A stretch of 64,000 nucleotides of DNA, taken from Actinoplanes lobatus (GTDB lineage: Bacteria; Actinomycetota; Actinomycetes; Mycobacteriales; Micromonosporaceae). A program made the position numbers and the translations under genes. Below the pieces are notes generated by a model, which did no database searches, was not told the DNA's origin, and saw only the letters and a program-made list of their open reading frames with translations. The stretch lies in assembly GCF_014205215.1 (NCBI RefSeq), contig NZ_JACHNC010000001.1:3663001-3727000 (forward strand). Direction: 5' to 3'. Within the stretch, counting starts at the first letter, position 1; each line of letters opens with the position of its first letter. Below are positions 52,113 to 61,004 of the stretch, one piece after another.

Positions 52113-52200
52113 GCGCGTGCCGTGCCGTGCCCGCTCGCGCGTGCCGTGCCGTGCCCGCTCGCGCGTGCCGTGCCGTGCCCGCTCGCGCGTGCCGTGCCCG
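52113..52200. repeat. 24-bp tandem array
   Basis: Three identical copies of GCGCGTGCCGTGCCGTGCCCGCTC-type units (52113-52136, 52137-52160, 52161-52184) and a fourth shortened by one CCGTG step. There are no spacers, so it is not CRISPR. Confidence 0.9.
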
Positions 52201-52515
52201 CGGATGTTGGACGATTGCCCACCGCATGGGGTGGTCGGCCGTCCAAGGTCCGCAATCGGCTCGCTTGCCCGCTCGTTCGCCCGCTCGCCCGCGCCGCGCC
52301 CGCGCCCGCGCCGCGCCCGCGCCCGCGCCGCGCCCGCGCCCGCGCCGCGCTGCGCCCGCGGATCTTGGACGATTGCCCACCGGATCGGGTGGTCGGCCGT
52401 CCAAGGTCCGCAATCGGCTCGCTTGCCCGCTCGTTCGCTTGCGGATCTTGGGCGGTTGTCCACCGCATCCGGTGGGCAATCGTCCAAGATCGCAATGAGC
52501 CCGCGATCAGTCGGG
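52200..52515. repeat. Three copies of an ~80-bp palindromic (REP/MITE-like) element
   Basis: Copies start at about 52200, 52359 and 52440. Each carries GGATSTTGGRCGRTTGYCCACC followed within a few bases by the partly complementary GGTGGKCRRYCGTCCAAGRTC, so each folds into a hairpin; copy three is nearly perfect. Copies one and two also share the tail GCAATCGGCTCGCTTGCCCG, directly repeated. There is no coding sequence inside. The type recalls dispersed palindromes of intergenic regions. Confidence 0.8.
52291..52341. repeat. 17-bp pure-GC tandem array
   Basis: Three copies of GCGCCGCGCCCGCGCCC plus a partial one, lying between the first and second palindromic elements. Confidence 0.85.
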
Positions 52516-52582
52516 CGGCTTTTCGGGCAGCCGGGTCATGATTTATTTGAATCGTTGTGGATGAGTGCGGAGGATATGCGTC

Positions 52583-53839
52583 ATGAGGACCGCGGCGCTG
52601 TTCCTGTCGATCATTGTTCCGATTCTTGCCGCGCCCGTTCCCGCGTTCGCGGCGCCTGTTCCCGCGTTCGCGGCGCCCGGCCAGAATTGTGCCAAACCCG
52701 GCCGTGATCAAATAGACGGATCATGGCCGCGGGCGATGTTGCAGGCCGATGCCGTCACCCCGCTGGAGAACGGCGCCGGAATCACGGTGGCCGTCCTCTC
52801 CACCGGCGTCGACGCCGGCCAGCCGCAGTTCGGCAACCGGGTCCTGGCCGGCGCCGGCGTCATCGGGGCCGGCCGCGCGAACCAGGACTGCACCGGCACC
52901 GGGACCCAGGTCGCCGGCGTCATCAGCGGCCAGCGCGCCGGCGGCGACAACGACGTGGCCGGCCTGTCCCCGGCGTCCCGGATCCTGCCGGTCCGGGTGA
53001 TGCTGGACGACCCGGCCGGCTCCGAGCCCACCGCGAACTCGCTGGCCCAGGGCATCACCGTCGCCGTACAGAACGGCGCCGACGTGGTGGTGGTCGCCGA
53101 GCCCGTCTACGACGACGACCGTGACCTCGAGGCCGCCGTCGCCACCGCGGCCGCACGGAACGTCGTCGTGGTCGCCGCGGTCGGTGATCTGGGCGGTCCC
53201 GACGAGCCCAACCCCAAGCCGTACCCCGCCTCCTACCCGAACGTCCTGGGCGTCGGCGCCATCGACCAGACCGGCCGGATCTGGCCGGATTCCCAGCGCG
53301 GCGGCTTCGTCGACCTGGTGGCCCCCGGCGTCGCGGTCCCCACTCTTCAGACCGGCCGCGGCCTGGTCGAGGTGGACGGCACCGCGGTGGCCGCCGGTTT
53401 CGTAGGTGCCGCGGCTGCCCTGACCCGGGCCCGCCGCCCCGGCCTGACCGCCGCCGAAACCGCCCGCCATCTGGTGGCGACCGCCAGTCCCGCCCCCACC
53501 GGCCCGGCCTTCGGCGCCGGCGTGATCAACCCGTACGCGGCGCTGACGGCCCAGGTGGTGGACACCGGCGCCCGTCGCCTGCCGGCGTTGCAGGCGCCCC
53601 CGCCCTCCGCCGACGCCACCGAACTCCAGCGCCGCACGATTGCCCTGACCGGCGCCGGGATAGCCGCCGTCCTGGTTCTGGCCCTCCTGCTGGCGGCCGC
53701 CGCCGTGCGCCGGAGCCGTCGCCGCCACTGGCGCCCCGGCCTGGCGCCCCACCTGCACAGCCCACCCGAGCCGCTGGAGCCCGGCCCTCCGGTCATGCTG
53801 CTGGACGCCGAACCCGTCGAGTCGGCACCCCGCCGCTAG
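52583..53839 (+). CDS. mycP: Mycosin (S8 serine protease-like) with all catalytic residues replaced; MycP pseudoprotease
   Basis: 418 aa. Signal peptide (MRTAALFLSIIVPILA) with a duplicated APVPAFA segment, a subtilisin-like domain (residues ~60-325), a Pro-rich linker and a C-terminal membrane helix (IALTGAGIAAVLVLALLL). This layout matches mycosins, which hold the ESX membrane complex together at the outer face. The active site is gone: the Asp of the DTG motif is Ser73 (VLSTGVD), the His of DGHGT is Thr106 (TGTGTQVAG), the Ser of GTS is Ala268 (DGTAVAAG), and the oxyanion Asn is Asp202. The frame is intact and codon use is normal, so the gene is kept as a non-enzyme. Confidence 0.88.
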   Translation: MRTAALFLSIIVPILAAPVPAFAAPVPAFAAPGQNCAKPGRDQIDGSWPRAMLQADAVTPLENGAGITVAVLSTGVDAGQPQFGNRVLAGAGVIGAGRANQDCTGTGTQVAGVISGQRAGGDNDVAGLSPASRILPVRVMLDDPAGSEPTANSLAQGITVAVQNGADVVVVAEPVYDDDRDLEAAVATAAARNVVVVAAVGDLGGPDEPNPKPYPASYPNVLGVGAIDQTGRIWPDSQRGGFVDLVAPGVAVPTLQTGRGLVEVDGTAVAAGFVGAAAALTRARRPGLTAAETARHLVATASPAPTGPAFGAGVINPYAALTAQVVDTGARRLPALQAPPPSADATELQRRTIALTGAGIAAVLVLALLLAAAAVRRSRRRHWRPGLAPHLHSPPEPLEPGPPVMLLDAEPVESAPRR

Positions 53840-54047
53840 GTGGCCCGGGGAAGGTGGCCCGTGCCGGGTGGAAGGGACTGGGGCGCCGGGCGGAGTCGGA
53901 TCGCCCTTGAACTCGGCGACCCGCTCAGCCGGCCCGGCAGGTGGCCCGGCGGTCGCGCGGTGGCCTGGACCCGGCAGCCAGGTCGCGTGGTGCCGCGGGA
54001 CTGCCAGGTTTCGGCGGGGGCGGCGGATGCCCGTACGGGAGATGGGG
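53840..54047. other. Gap between convergent mycP and eccB
   Basis: GC-rich stretch with several GTGGCCCGG-like short repeats. No gene, clear terminator or promoter seen. Confidence 0.4.
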
Positions 54048-55415
54048 TCAATCGGGGTTGGCGGCCGGCTGGGTGGCGGCCTCCGGATCGAGGGTGACCC
54101 CCGCCGGGAGGGAATTGATCAGGGCGGTGGGCACCTCGATGGCGTTCGCGGCGGCGTAGCCGAGGCGGGCCACCGTGTCGGCGTCGGGGATCGCGTGGCG
54201 CAGGCCGATGTCGGTGATCAGCATGAAGCCGCCGGATCCCGGTACGCGGACCAGCTCGAACCGCCCCGCCGGGACCTGGACCGCGTCGGCGAGCGGGCGG
54301 CCGTTGCCGGTGGCGCCGCCGGTCGGGATGGTGGCGCCGAACGCGGTGGCGGGAGCGCCCACCGAGATCGCCGGGGGCTTGTTCGCGGCCGTGGTCACCG
54401 CGCAGGCCGATGCGCCCTGGTCGATGGTGGCCAGTTCGGGCACGACCTGCGGGCCGCGGACGGACGGGTCGTCATTTTGCAGGGCGCGGCTCTCCGGGAT
54501 GGCGGTCAGGTCGTTGACGGAGATCTGTTTGGGGCGTTCCGGGAAGCCGGCGTTGAGGACCGCCTGCTGGAGCGGGGTGATGGCGGCGCGGCCGTCGTTC
54601 AGGATCAGGTAGAACTGCTGGCCGCTGCCGGTCTGGGTGACCAGGATGTCGCCGTTGTCGAAGCCGGCCGCGGCCGGGGACGGGTTGCCGCGGCCGTTGA
54701 CGTTGATCGGGGCGATGTCGGCGCCGGACGGGAGGGCGTTGAGCCAGGCGGTGCCGATGCGGACCGGCTGGGCGGCGCCGAACAGGGCCTGCACCGTCGT
54801 ACGCGAATCCTTGATCTCGTGTTTGCGGCCCTGCCAGATCAGGTGCACGTCGCCGGTGGTGACGTCCGTGGTGAGCAGGGCGCGGTCGCCGGCCGGGGCG
54901 GCCGCGGGGGAGCCCGCGCCGACCAGCAGGACCGTGCTGGGGCGGTTGCCGGGGACCGCGCACACGGTCCACGGAAGGCGGGCCTGGCGGGCCGGCTCGG
55001 GCAGTGAGGCGGGGGCGCCGGCGATGCCGATGGTGACGCCGCGCGGGGTGCCGGTCAGGGACTTGGCGGCGATCCGGAAGACCGGTGGGTCGGGGCGGCC
55101 GGCGGCCAGTTTCGCGGAGGTGAAGTTGAGCGTGGGGTTGAGCCGGCCGCGCAGGTAGACGAAGCTGGCGCCGGTCTCGCGTTCGACCACCACCGAGCCC
55201 TCCTGCTGCCACTGGTTCGCGCCGGTCCGGGTGAGCAGGCCGTAGATGCCGAACCCGGCGGTGACCAGGATCGCCACCATGACACCGCCGAAGAGGGCGC
55301 CGATGCCGCGGCGCAGCGGCGACTGGGCCGGGTCGGTCTCGCGCATCACCAGCGCCGAGATCACCCGCTGGTTCATGAACTGGTACGACTGCAACTGGTC
55401 GCGGCGTGAGATCAC
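54048..55415 (-). CDS. eccB: Type VII secretion protein EccB
   Basis: 455 aa. A short N-terminal cytosolic part (SRRDQLQSYQFMNQRVISALVMRE), the family signature, precedes one membrane helix (GALFGGVMVAILVTAGFGIYGLL). A large periplasmic domain of R1-R4 repeats follows, with two Cys (TVCAVP, SACAVT) likely forming the conserved disulfide. It is part of the ESX membrane complex with EccC, EccD and EccE. It follows eccD by six bases. Confidence 0.95.
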   Translation of the reverse strand: MISRRDQLQSYQFMNQRVISALVMRETDPAQSPLRRGIGALFGGVMVAILVTAGFGIYGLLTRTGANQWQQEGSVVVERETGASFVYLRGRLNPTLNFTSAKLAAGRPDPPVFRIAAKSLTGTPRGVTIGIAGAPASLPEPARQARLPWTVCAVPGNRPSTVLLVGAGSPAAAPAGDRALLTTDVTTGDVHLIWQGRKHEIKDSRTTVQALFGAAQPVRIGTAWLNALPSGADIAPINVNGRGNPSPAAAGFDNGDILVTQTGSGQQFYLILNDGRAAITPLQQAVLNAGFPERPKQISVNDLTAIPESRALQNDDPSVRGPQVVPELATIDQGASACAVTTAANKPPAISVGAPATAFGATIPTGGATGNGRPLADAVQVPAGRFELVRVPGSGGFMLITDIGLRHAIPDADTVARLGYAAANAIEVPTALINSLPAGVTLDPEAATQPAANPD

Positions 55416-55421
55416 CGGCGG

Positions 55422-56831
55422 TCACCCCCCGAACGACGCGAACAGGCCGCGGATGTCGTCGAAGACGCCGATCACCGCGCAGGCGAGCGGGATCAGCGCC
55501 ATGATCGCGACGATGTCCAGGATGTCGGCGGCGCGCCCCAGGTACGGCGACGGCGCCTTGCGGCTGTAGATCAGCGCCGACGGCAGGGCCACCGCGACCA
55601 CCACGGCCGCGCCGGCGACCAGCACCACCCCGGAGACGGCGCCGGTGACGACCGGGCCGGCACCGAGCCCGGCCAGCCCGACCAGCCCGGCCGTCAGCAG
55701 CGGCACCCGCTGCTGCGGGGTGGGCAGCAGCCGGGCCCGCAGCAGCAGCGCGGCGATCGCGGCGACCATCAGCAGCACGGCCGCGATGTCCGGGCCGGAC
55801 AGCGCCAGCCAGGCCATCGCCACCACACTGCACAGCGCCGCCGACAGGATGAACCCGGTCAGCATCTCGGCGGCCCGGACCACGGCGGCGAACACGTCCG
55901 CCCGGCGCGGCATCGGCTTGTCCGCCAGGATCTCCTCGGCCCGGTTCGGCAGGTCCGGGAACGGCAGCCGGCCCAGCCAGCCGGCCAGCACCGGATAGGC
56001 CGGGAGCAGCCCGATCGCGGCGGTCAGCGCCACCGCGGCGGCGCCCTCCGCGGACATCCCGGCGAGCGCCAGCGTCGCGGCCAGCAGGCCGGTGAGGGCG
56101 GCCGCCATGCCGGCCACGAAGAGCCGGGCCAGCCCGGCCACCCCGGCGTACCCGATCACGCCGACCACCAGCAGCGCGGACGAGCCGAGGACCAGGCCGG
56201 GGGCGCCCACGCCGAGGAATCCGCCGTCGGGCCGGGTGAGCAGCCAGGCGCCACCGAAGAACGCGTACGGCAGGCCGCTCGCGGCCACCACCCCACCGGC
56301 GTTCGCGTCCCCGAAGGCCCGGGACAGCAGGATCCCGAGGACCGCGCAGGCCAGCGACACCACCAGGGCGACCACGCCGGGCAGCACCCAGACGGGACCG
56401 GTGGCGGCCAGCCCGGCCAGGCCGAGCAGGAGGGCGGCGGCGGTGACCGCGAGCCCGCAGCGCCGGGTGGCGGCCGGGCTCCACGACCGGGCGGCCCGCC
56501 GGGAGCCGCTGGCGATCACCTCGACCACGTCGTCGTACGCCAGCTCCGGCCAGTCCTCCCGGGCCGGGTTGAGGTGCAGCAGCTCCCCGTCGCGGACGCC
56601 CTGCGCGGCCAGGTTGCGCCCGGGTTCGAGGGCGGTGCCGGTGGCGCGGCGCAGCACCCACCCGCCGTAGCGTTCGGCCGGCTCGCCCAGCGCGCCCTCG
56701 GCGTGCCGGAGCAGGTGCGGCAGCAGCTCGGCGACGAGCATGTTGTCGGGCAGCGCGAGGTCGAGGCGGCGGGTCGGCGCCGCGATGGTCACCCGGGCCA
56801 GCGAGGGCCCGCTCGGTGCGGGTGCGCTCAC
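55422..56831 (-). CDS. eccD: Type VII secretion protein EccD
   Basis: 469 aa. The N-terminal ubiquitin-like domain (ARVTIAAPTRRLDLALPDNMLVAELLPHLL ... GRNLAAQGVRDGELLHL, residues ~10-105) is followed by eleven membrane helices. It forms the membrane pore frame of the ESX complex as a dimer. The start is uncertain: GTG 56831 fits the family; GTG 56873 in the same frame would add 14 residues and lies close to the shared divergent promoter with eccC. Confidence 0.93.
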   Translation of the reverse strand: MSAPAPSGPSLARVTIAAPTRRLDLALPDNMLVAELLPHLLRHAEGALGEPAERYGGWVLRRATGTALEPGRNLAAQGVRDGELLHLNPAREDWPELAYDDVVEVIASGSRRAARSWSPAATRRCGLAVTAAALLLGLAGLAATGPVWVLPGVVALVVSLACAVLGILLSRAFGDANAGGVVAASGLPYAFFGGAWLLTRPDGGFLGVGAPGLVLGSSALLVVGVIGYAGVAGLARLFVAGMAAALTGLLAATLALAGMSAEGAAAVALTAAIGLLPAYPVLAGWLGRLPFPDLPNRAEEILADKPMPRRADVFAAVVRAAEMLTGFILSAALCSVVAMAWLALSGPDIAAVLLMVAAIAALLLRARLLPTPQQRVPLLTAGLVGLAGLGAGPVVTGAVSGVVLVAGAAVVVAVALPSALIYSRKAPSPYLGRAADILDIVAIMALIPLACAVIGVFDDIRGLFASFGG

Positions 56832-56922
56832 AGTGGACAACGTAGCAAGCCGCGAAGATCCATTCACGTGCACAAATGACGGATAGGATGGTCGTCGCTA
56901 CGTCACCCACGGGGAGCCCAGT

Positions 56923-59900
56923 GTGACAGTAACGATCATCAAGCGTCCGCCACGCCGGCCCGCGCCCGTGATGCCGTCCGGCGAGGTGCCGCTCGACCCG
57001 CCGCCCGAGGTGCCCCCGCCGCAGGGCAAGGGCTGGCAGCGGATGCTGATGATCCTGCCGATGGGCGCCGGCGCGGCCGCCATGGGCCTGATGATGGGCA
57101 CCCAGCGCAGCGGCCCGATCGCCTACGTGGCCGGCGCGATGTACGGCGTCTCCATCCTCGGCATGATCGCGATGATGGCGGGCAACCAGTCCGGCCCCGG
57201 CAAGCGCGAGATGATCGAGGCGCGCCGGCAGTACCTGCGGCATCTCTCCCAGCTCCGGGCCCAGCTGCGGGACACCATCCGCCGCCAGCGGGAGGCGCTC
57301 TACTACCGCAACCCGGACCCGGAGACCCTCTGGACGTTCACCGAGAGCGGCCGCCTCTGGGAGCGCCGCCGCGGCGACGCCGACTTCACCGTGGTCCGGA
57401 TCGCGGTCGGCCCGCAGGAGGTGGCCACCCGTCTCGTCCCGCCGCAGACCCGGCCGGTCGACGAGCTGGAGCCGCTCTGCGCCATGGCCCTGCGCAGGTT
57501 CGTGAGCACCTACTCGGTGGTGCCGGACCTGCCGGTCTCGGTGGCGCTGCGCGACTTCTCGCACATCTACGTGCGCGGCGCCGACCAGCCGGTGCACGAC
57601 TTCAGCCGGGCCCTGATCGCCCAGATGGCCACCTTCCACGCCCCCGACGACCTGCGGATCGGTGTCTGCGTTCCGGATCACGAACGCGCCCGCTGGGAGT
57701 GGGTGAAATGGCTGCCGCACGGCCAGCATCCGGGCAAGACCGACGCCATCGGCCCGGTCCGGCTGGTCGCCCCGAGCATCCCGGCGCTCGAGGCGATGCT
57801 CGACGACGTGCTGGTCAACCGGCCCCGGTTCGACCCGGCCGGCGCGCCCGGCGGCGGCCCGCACGTCATGGTGATCATCGACGGCGGCTCGACGGCCGGC
57901 TCCGACCACCTGATGACCGAGGGCGGCGTCGCCGGGGTCACCATCGTCGACCTGTCGGTGCCGCCGCCCCGGCTGCTCGACGACAGCTCGGTGGTCCTGG
58001 AGATCGCCGCCGACGGTACTGTCACCGGCACCACGATGGACGGTCCCACCGAGGTCGGGAAGGCCGACGTGCTGAGTCTCGCGGAGGCCGAGGTGCTGGC
58101 CCGGGAGCTGGCGCCGCTGCGGTTGTCGGCCGCCTCGTTCGCCGACCAGCCGGCCATCTCCCAGGACACCGGGCTGGCCGAGCTGCTGGAACAACCCGAC
58201 CCGTACGGCATCGACCTGAACGAACTGTGGGCCAGCCGCCCCAACCGGGACCGTCTGCGCGTCCCGATCGGGGTCGGTCTCGACGGCCGCCCGGTCGAGC
58301 TGGACCTCAAGGAGTCCGCGCAGGACGGCATGGGCCCGCACGGCCTGCTCGTCGGCGCCACCGGCTCCGGCAAGTCCGAGCTGCTGCGCACCCTGGTGCT
58401 GGCGCTCGCCATGACGCACAGCCCGGAGATCCTCAACCTGCTGCTGGTCGACTTCAAGGGTGGCGCCACCTTCGCCTCCCTGGACCGGCTGCCGCACACC
58501 GCCGCGATGATCACCAACCTGGAGGACGAGCTGCCCCTGGTCGACCGGATGCTCGGCGCCATCCAGGGCGAGCTGACCCGGCGGCAGGAGCTGCTGCGCA
58601 AGGCCGGCAACTACGCGTCCCAGCGTGACTACGAGCGGGCCCGCTCGGCCGGGGTGCCGCTCGCCCCGCTGCCCAGCCTGCTGTTCATCGTCGACGAGTT
58701 CTCCGAGCTGCTCAGCGCCCGGCCCGACTTCATCGACATGTTCGTCCAGATCGGGCGGGTCGGCCGGTCACTCGGCATCCACCTGCTGCTGGCCTCGCAG
58801 AAACTCGAGGAGGGGCGGCTGCGCGGGCTCGAGTCGCACCTGTCGTACCGGATCGGGTTGCGCACCTTCTCGTCGATGGAGAGCCGGGCCGTGCTCGGCG
58901 TGCCGGACGCCTATGAACTGCCCCGATCGCCGGGGCACGGCTATCTGCGTACCGGAACCGAGGGTCTGATCCGGGTGAAGGCCGCCTATGTCTCCGGGGT
59001 CGTCCGGCAGAACGGCGACCTGCCCGGCGCCGGCGGGCGGGGCGGCAACCCGATCCGCGACTTCTCCACCTTCTACGTGGCGCCGCTGCTCTCCGACTCA
59101 CCGGACGAGGACACCGCCCCGCCGGAGGAGACCGCGACCGGGGACACCCTCATCGAGGTGCTGGTCCGGCAGATGGAGGGCAAGGGCGCGCCGGCCCACG
59201 AGGTGTGGCTGCCGCCGCTGGACAAGGCGCCCACCCTGGGCCAGATGCTGCCGCCGGTCGTCACCATGCCGGAGCGCGGGCTCACCGTCGACGCCGAGGA
59301 GCGGTTCGGCGGCCTGCACGCGCTCGGCGGGATCATCGACAAGCCGTACGAGCAGCGCCGCGACCCGATGTGGCTGGACCTGGCCGGGGCGGCCGGCAAC
59401 GTGATGGTGGTCGGGTCCGCCCAGTCCGGCAAGTCCAATCTGCTGCGCACCCTGGTGGTCAGCCTGGCGCTCACCCACACCCCGCGCGAGGCGCAGTTCT
59501 ACGGGCTCGACTTCGGCGGCGGCCCGCTCAGCGCGCTCGCCGACCTGCCGCACGTCGGCGGGGTGGCGACCCGGCGCGACGTGGACAAGGTCCGCCGCAC
59601 CATCGCCGAACTGCACGGTCTGATGCGGGCCCGGGAGGAGATGTTCGCGCGGGAGAACGTGGAGGGCGCCGCGGCGTACCGGCGGGCCAAGGCGCAGGGC
59701 CGGTTCGCTGAGGACGCGTTCGGCGACGTCTTCCTGGTGGTCGACGGCTGGTCCACACTGCGCACCGAGTTCGAGGACCTGGAAGGCGCCGTGCACGAGC
59801 TGGCCAACCGGGGGCTCGGCTTCGGCATCCACATCCTCGCCGCCACGAACCGGTGGATGGACGTCCGCCCGCAGATCCGCGACGTCTTCGGCACCCGCGT

Positions 59901-60873
59901 CGAGTTGCGTCTCGGCGAGGCCAGCGACTCGGTGATCAACCGGCGTGAGGCGGTCAACGTGCCGGAGGACGCGCCCGGTCGCGGCCTCACCCCCGACGGC
60001 TACCACTTCCTCGCGGCCCTGCCCCGCATCGACCGCGAACAGCGCGTCGACGATCTGGCCGACGCGGTCGCCGACCTGGTCCGGCACGTCGCCGACCACT
60101 GGACCACCACACCCGCCCCGCCGGTGCGCCTGCTGCCCGCCGAGTTGCCGTTCGAGGCGCTGCCCCCGGCCCGCGGCGGCGCCGTCCCCATCGGCATCGC
60201 CGAAGTCGACCTGCAACCCGTCCACCTCGACTTCGACGCCGAACCACACGCGCTGCTCTTCGGCGACGTGGAAAGCGGCAAAAGCTCCTTCCTGCGCAGC
60301 CTGGCCCGCTCCGTCGCCGCGTCACACACCCCCGCCGAGGCCCGGCTCCTCCTCGTCGACCTGCGGCGCAGCCTGCTCGGCTGCGTCGCGCCCGAACACA
60401 CCATCGGCTACGGCACCTCACACCAGGTCACCGCCGACCTGATCAACCAGGTGGCGGTCGCCATGCGGGAACGCCTCCCCGGCCCCGACGTCACCCCCGA
60501 GATGCTCAGCAACCGCAGCTGGTGGAAAGGCCCCGAGCTCTACGTCCTCGTCGACGACTTCGACCTGATCGCGTCGGCCAGCCCGAACCCGCTCACCCCA
60601 CTGCTCGAATTCCTGCCCCAGGCCCGCGACATCGGGCTCCACGTGGTGATCACCCGCCGGATCGGCGGCGCCGGGCGCGCCATGTTCGACCCGGTCATCG
60701 GCCGCATCCGCGAACTCGCCTCGCCCGGGATCATGATGTCCGGATCCCGCGAGGAGGGGCCGCTCTTCGGCAACATCAAACCCCAGCCGCTGCCGCCGGG
60801 CCGCGCGTGGATGGTCACCCGACGGCACGGCGCGCGGTTGGTCCAGCTCGCGTGGTCCCCGCCGGGCCGTTGA
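56923..60873 (+). CDS. eccC: Type VII secretion ATPase EccC (fused EccCa/EccCb)
   Basis: 1316 aa, FtsK/SpoIIIE-type motor that recognises substrates and drives export. Two N-terminal membrane helices lie at residues ~40-90. Three ATPase domains follow: D1 Walker A GATGSGKS (~478) and Walker B LFIVDEFSELL (~588); D2 GSAQSGKS (~831) with LVVDGWSTL (~937); D3 GDVESGKS (~1113) with VLVDDFDLI (~1208). Only D1 keeps the catalytic Glu; D2 and D3 have Gly and Asp there, the usual state in EccC where they act in substrate control. GTG 56923 was chosen. It is divergent from eccD/eccB. Confidence 0.96.
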   Translation: MTVTIIKRPPRRPAPVMPSGEVPLDPPPEVPPPQGKGWQRMLMILPMGAGAAAMGLMMGTQRSGPIAYVAGAMYGVSILGMIAMMAGNQSGPGKREMIEARRQYLRHLSQLRAQLRDTIRRQREALYYRNPDPETLWTFTESGRLWERRRGDADFTVVRIAVGPQEVATRLVPPQTRPVDELEPLCAMALRRFVSTYSVVPDLPVSVALRDFSHIYVRGADQPVHDFSRALIAQMATFHAPDDLRIGVCVPDHERARWEWVKWLPHGQHPGKTDAIGPVRLVAPSIPALEAMLDDVLVNRPRFDPAGAPGGGPHVMVIIDGGSTAGSDHLMTEGGVAGVTIVDLSVPPPRLLDDSSVVLEIAADGTVTGTTMDGPTEVGKADVLSLAEAEVLARELAPLRLSAASFADQPAISQDTGLAELLEQPDPYGIDLNELWASRPNRDRLRVPIGVGLDGRPVELDLKESAQDGMGPHGLLVGATGSGKSELLRTLVLALAMTHSPEILNLLLVDFKGGATFASLDRLPHTAAMITNLEDELPLVDRMLGAIQGELTRRQELLRKAGNYASQRDYERARSAGVPLAPLPSLLFIVDEFSELLSARPDFIDMFVQIGRVGRSLGIHLLLASQKLEEGRLRGLESHLSYRIGLRTFSSMESRAVLGVPDAYELPRSPGHGYLRTGTEGLIRVKAAYVSGVVRQNGDLPGAGGRGGNPIRDFSTFYVAPLLSDSPDEDTAPPEETATGDTLIEVLVRQMEGKGAPAHEVWLPPLDKAPTLGQMLPPVVTMPERGLTVDAEERFGGLHALGGIIDKPYEQRRDPMWLDLAGAAGNVMVVGSAQSGKSNLLRTLVVSLALTHTPREAQFYGLDFGGGPLSALADLPHVGGVATRRDVDKVRRTIAELHGLMRAREEMFARENVEGAAAYRRAKAQGRFAEDAFGDVFLVVDGWSTLRTEFEDLEGAVHELANRGLGFGIHILAATNRWMDVRPQIRDVFGTRVELRLGEASDSVINRREAVNVPEDAPGRGLTPDGYHFLAALPRIDREQRVDDLADAVADLVRHVADHWTTTPAPPVRLLPAELPFEALPPARGGAVPIGIAEVDLQPVHLDFDAEPHALLFGDVESGKSSFLRSLARSVAASHTPAEARLLLVDLRRSLLGCVAPEHTIGYGTSHQVTADLINQVAVAMRERLPGPDVTPEMLSNRSWWKGPELYVLVDDFDLIASASPNPLTPLLEFLPQARDIGLHVVITRRIGGAGRAMFDPVIGRIRELASPGIMMSGSREEGPLFGNIKPQPLPPGRAWMVTRRHGARLVQLAWSPPGR

Positions 60874-61004
60874 TTTCCTTTCCGGTACGCGTGTCGCCGC
60901 TCCCACCGCAGATGCGGCAGTTCCCGTGAGCCGGCGCGACCGTCTGCCCGGTCCCGCCTGTGCCGCCGCGCCGGGCTGAGATCGGTGGCCCCGCAGGCCC
61001 CGCC

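Noticed and set aside
52113..52200. CRISPR-like array
   Set aside because: Repeats are directly adjacent without spacers and there are no cas genes.
52060..52560. Several Arg/Ala-rich frames on both strands
   Set aside because: Produced by tandem and palindromic repeats; no conserved motif.
54472..58497. 1341-codon minus-strand frame across eccB, eccD and eccC
   Set aside because: Crosses genes on both strands; eccB, eccD and eccC are secure by motif.
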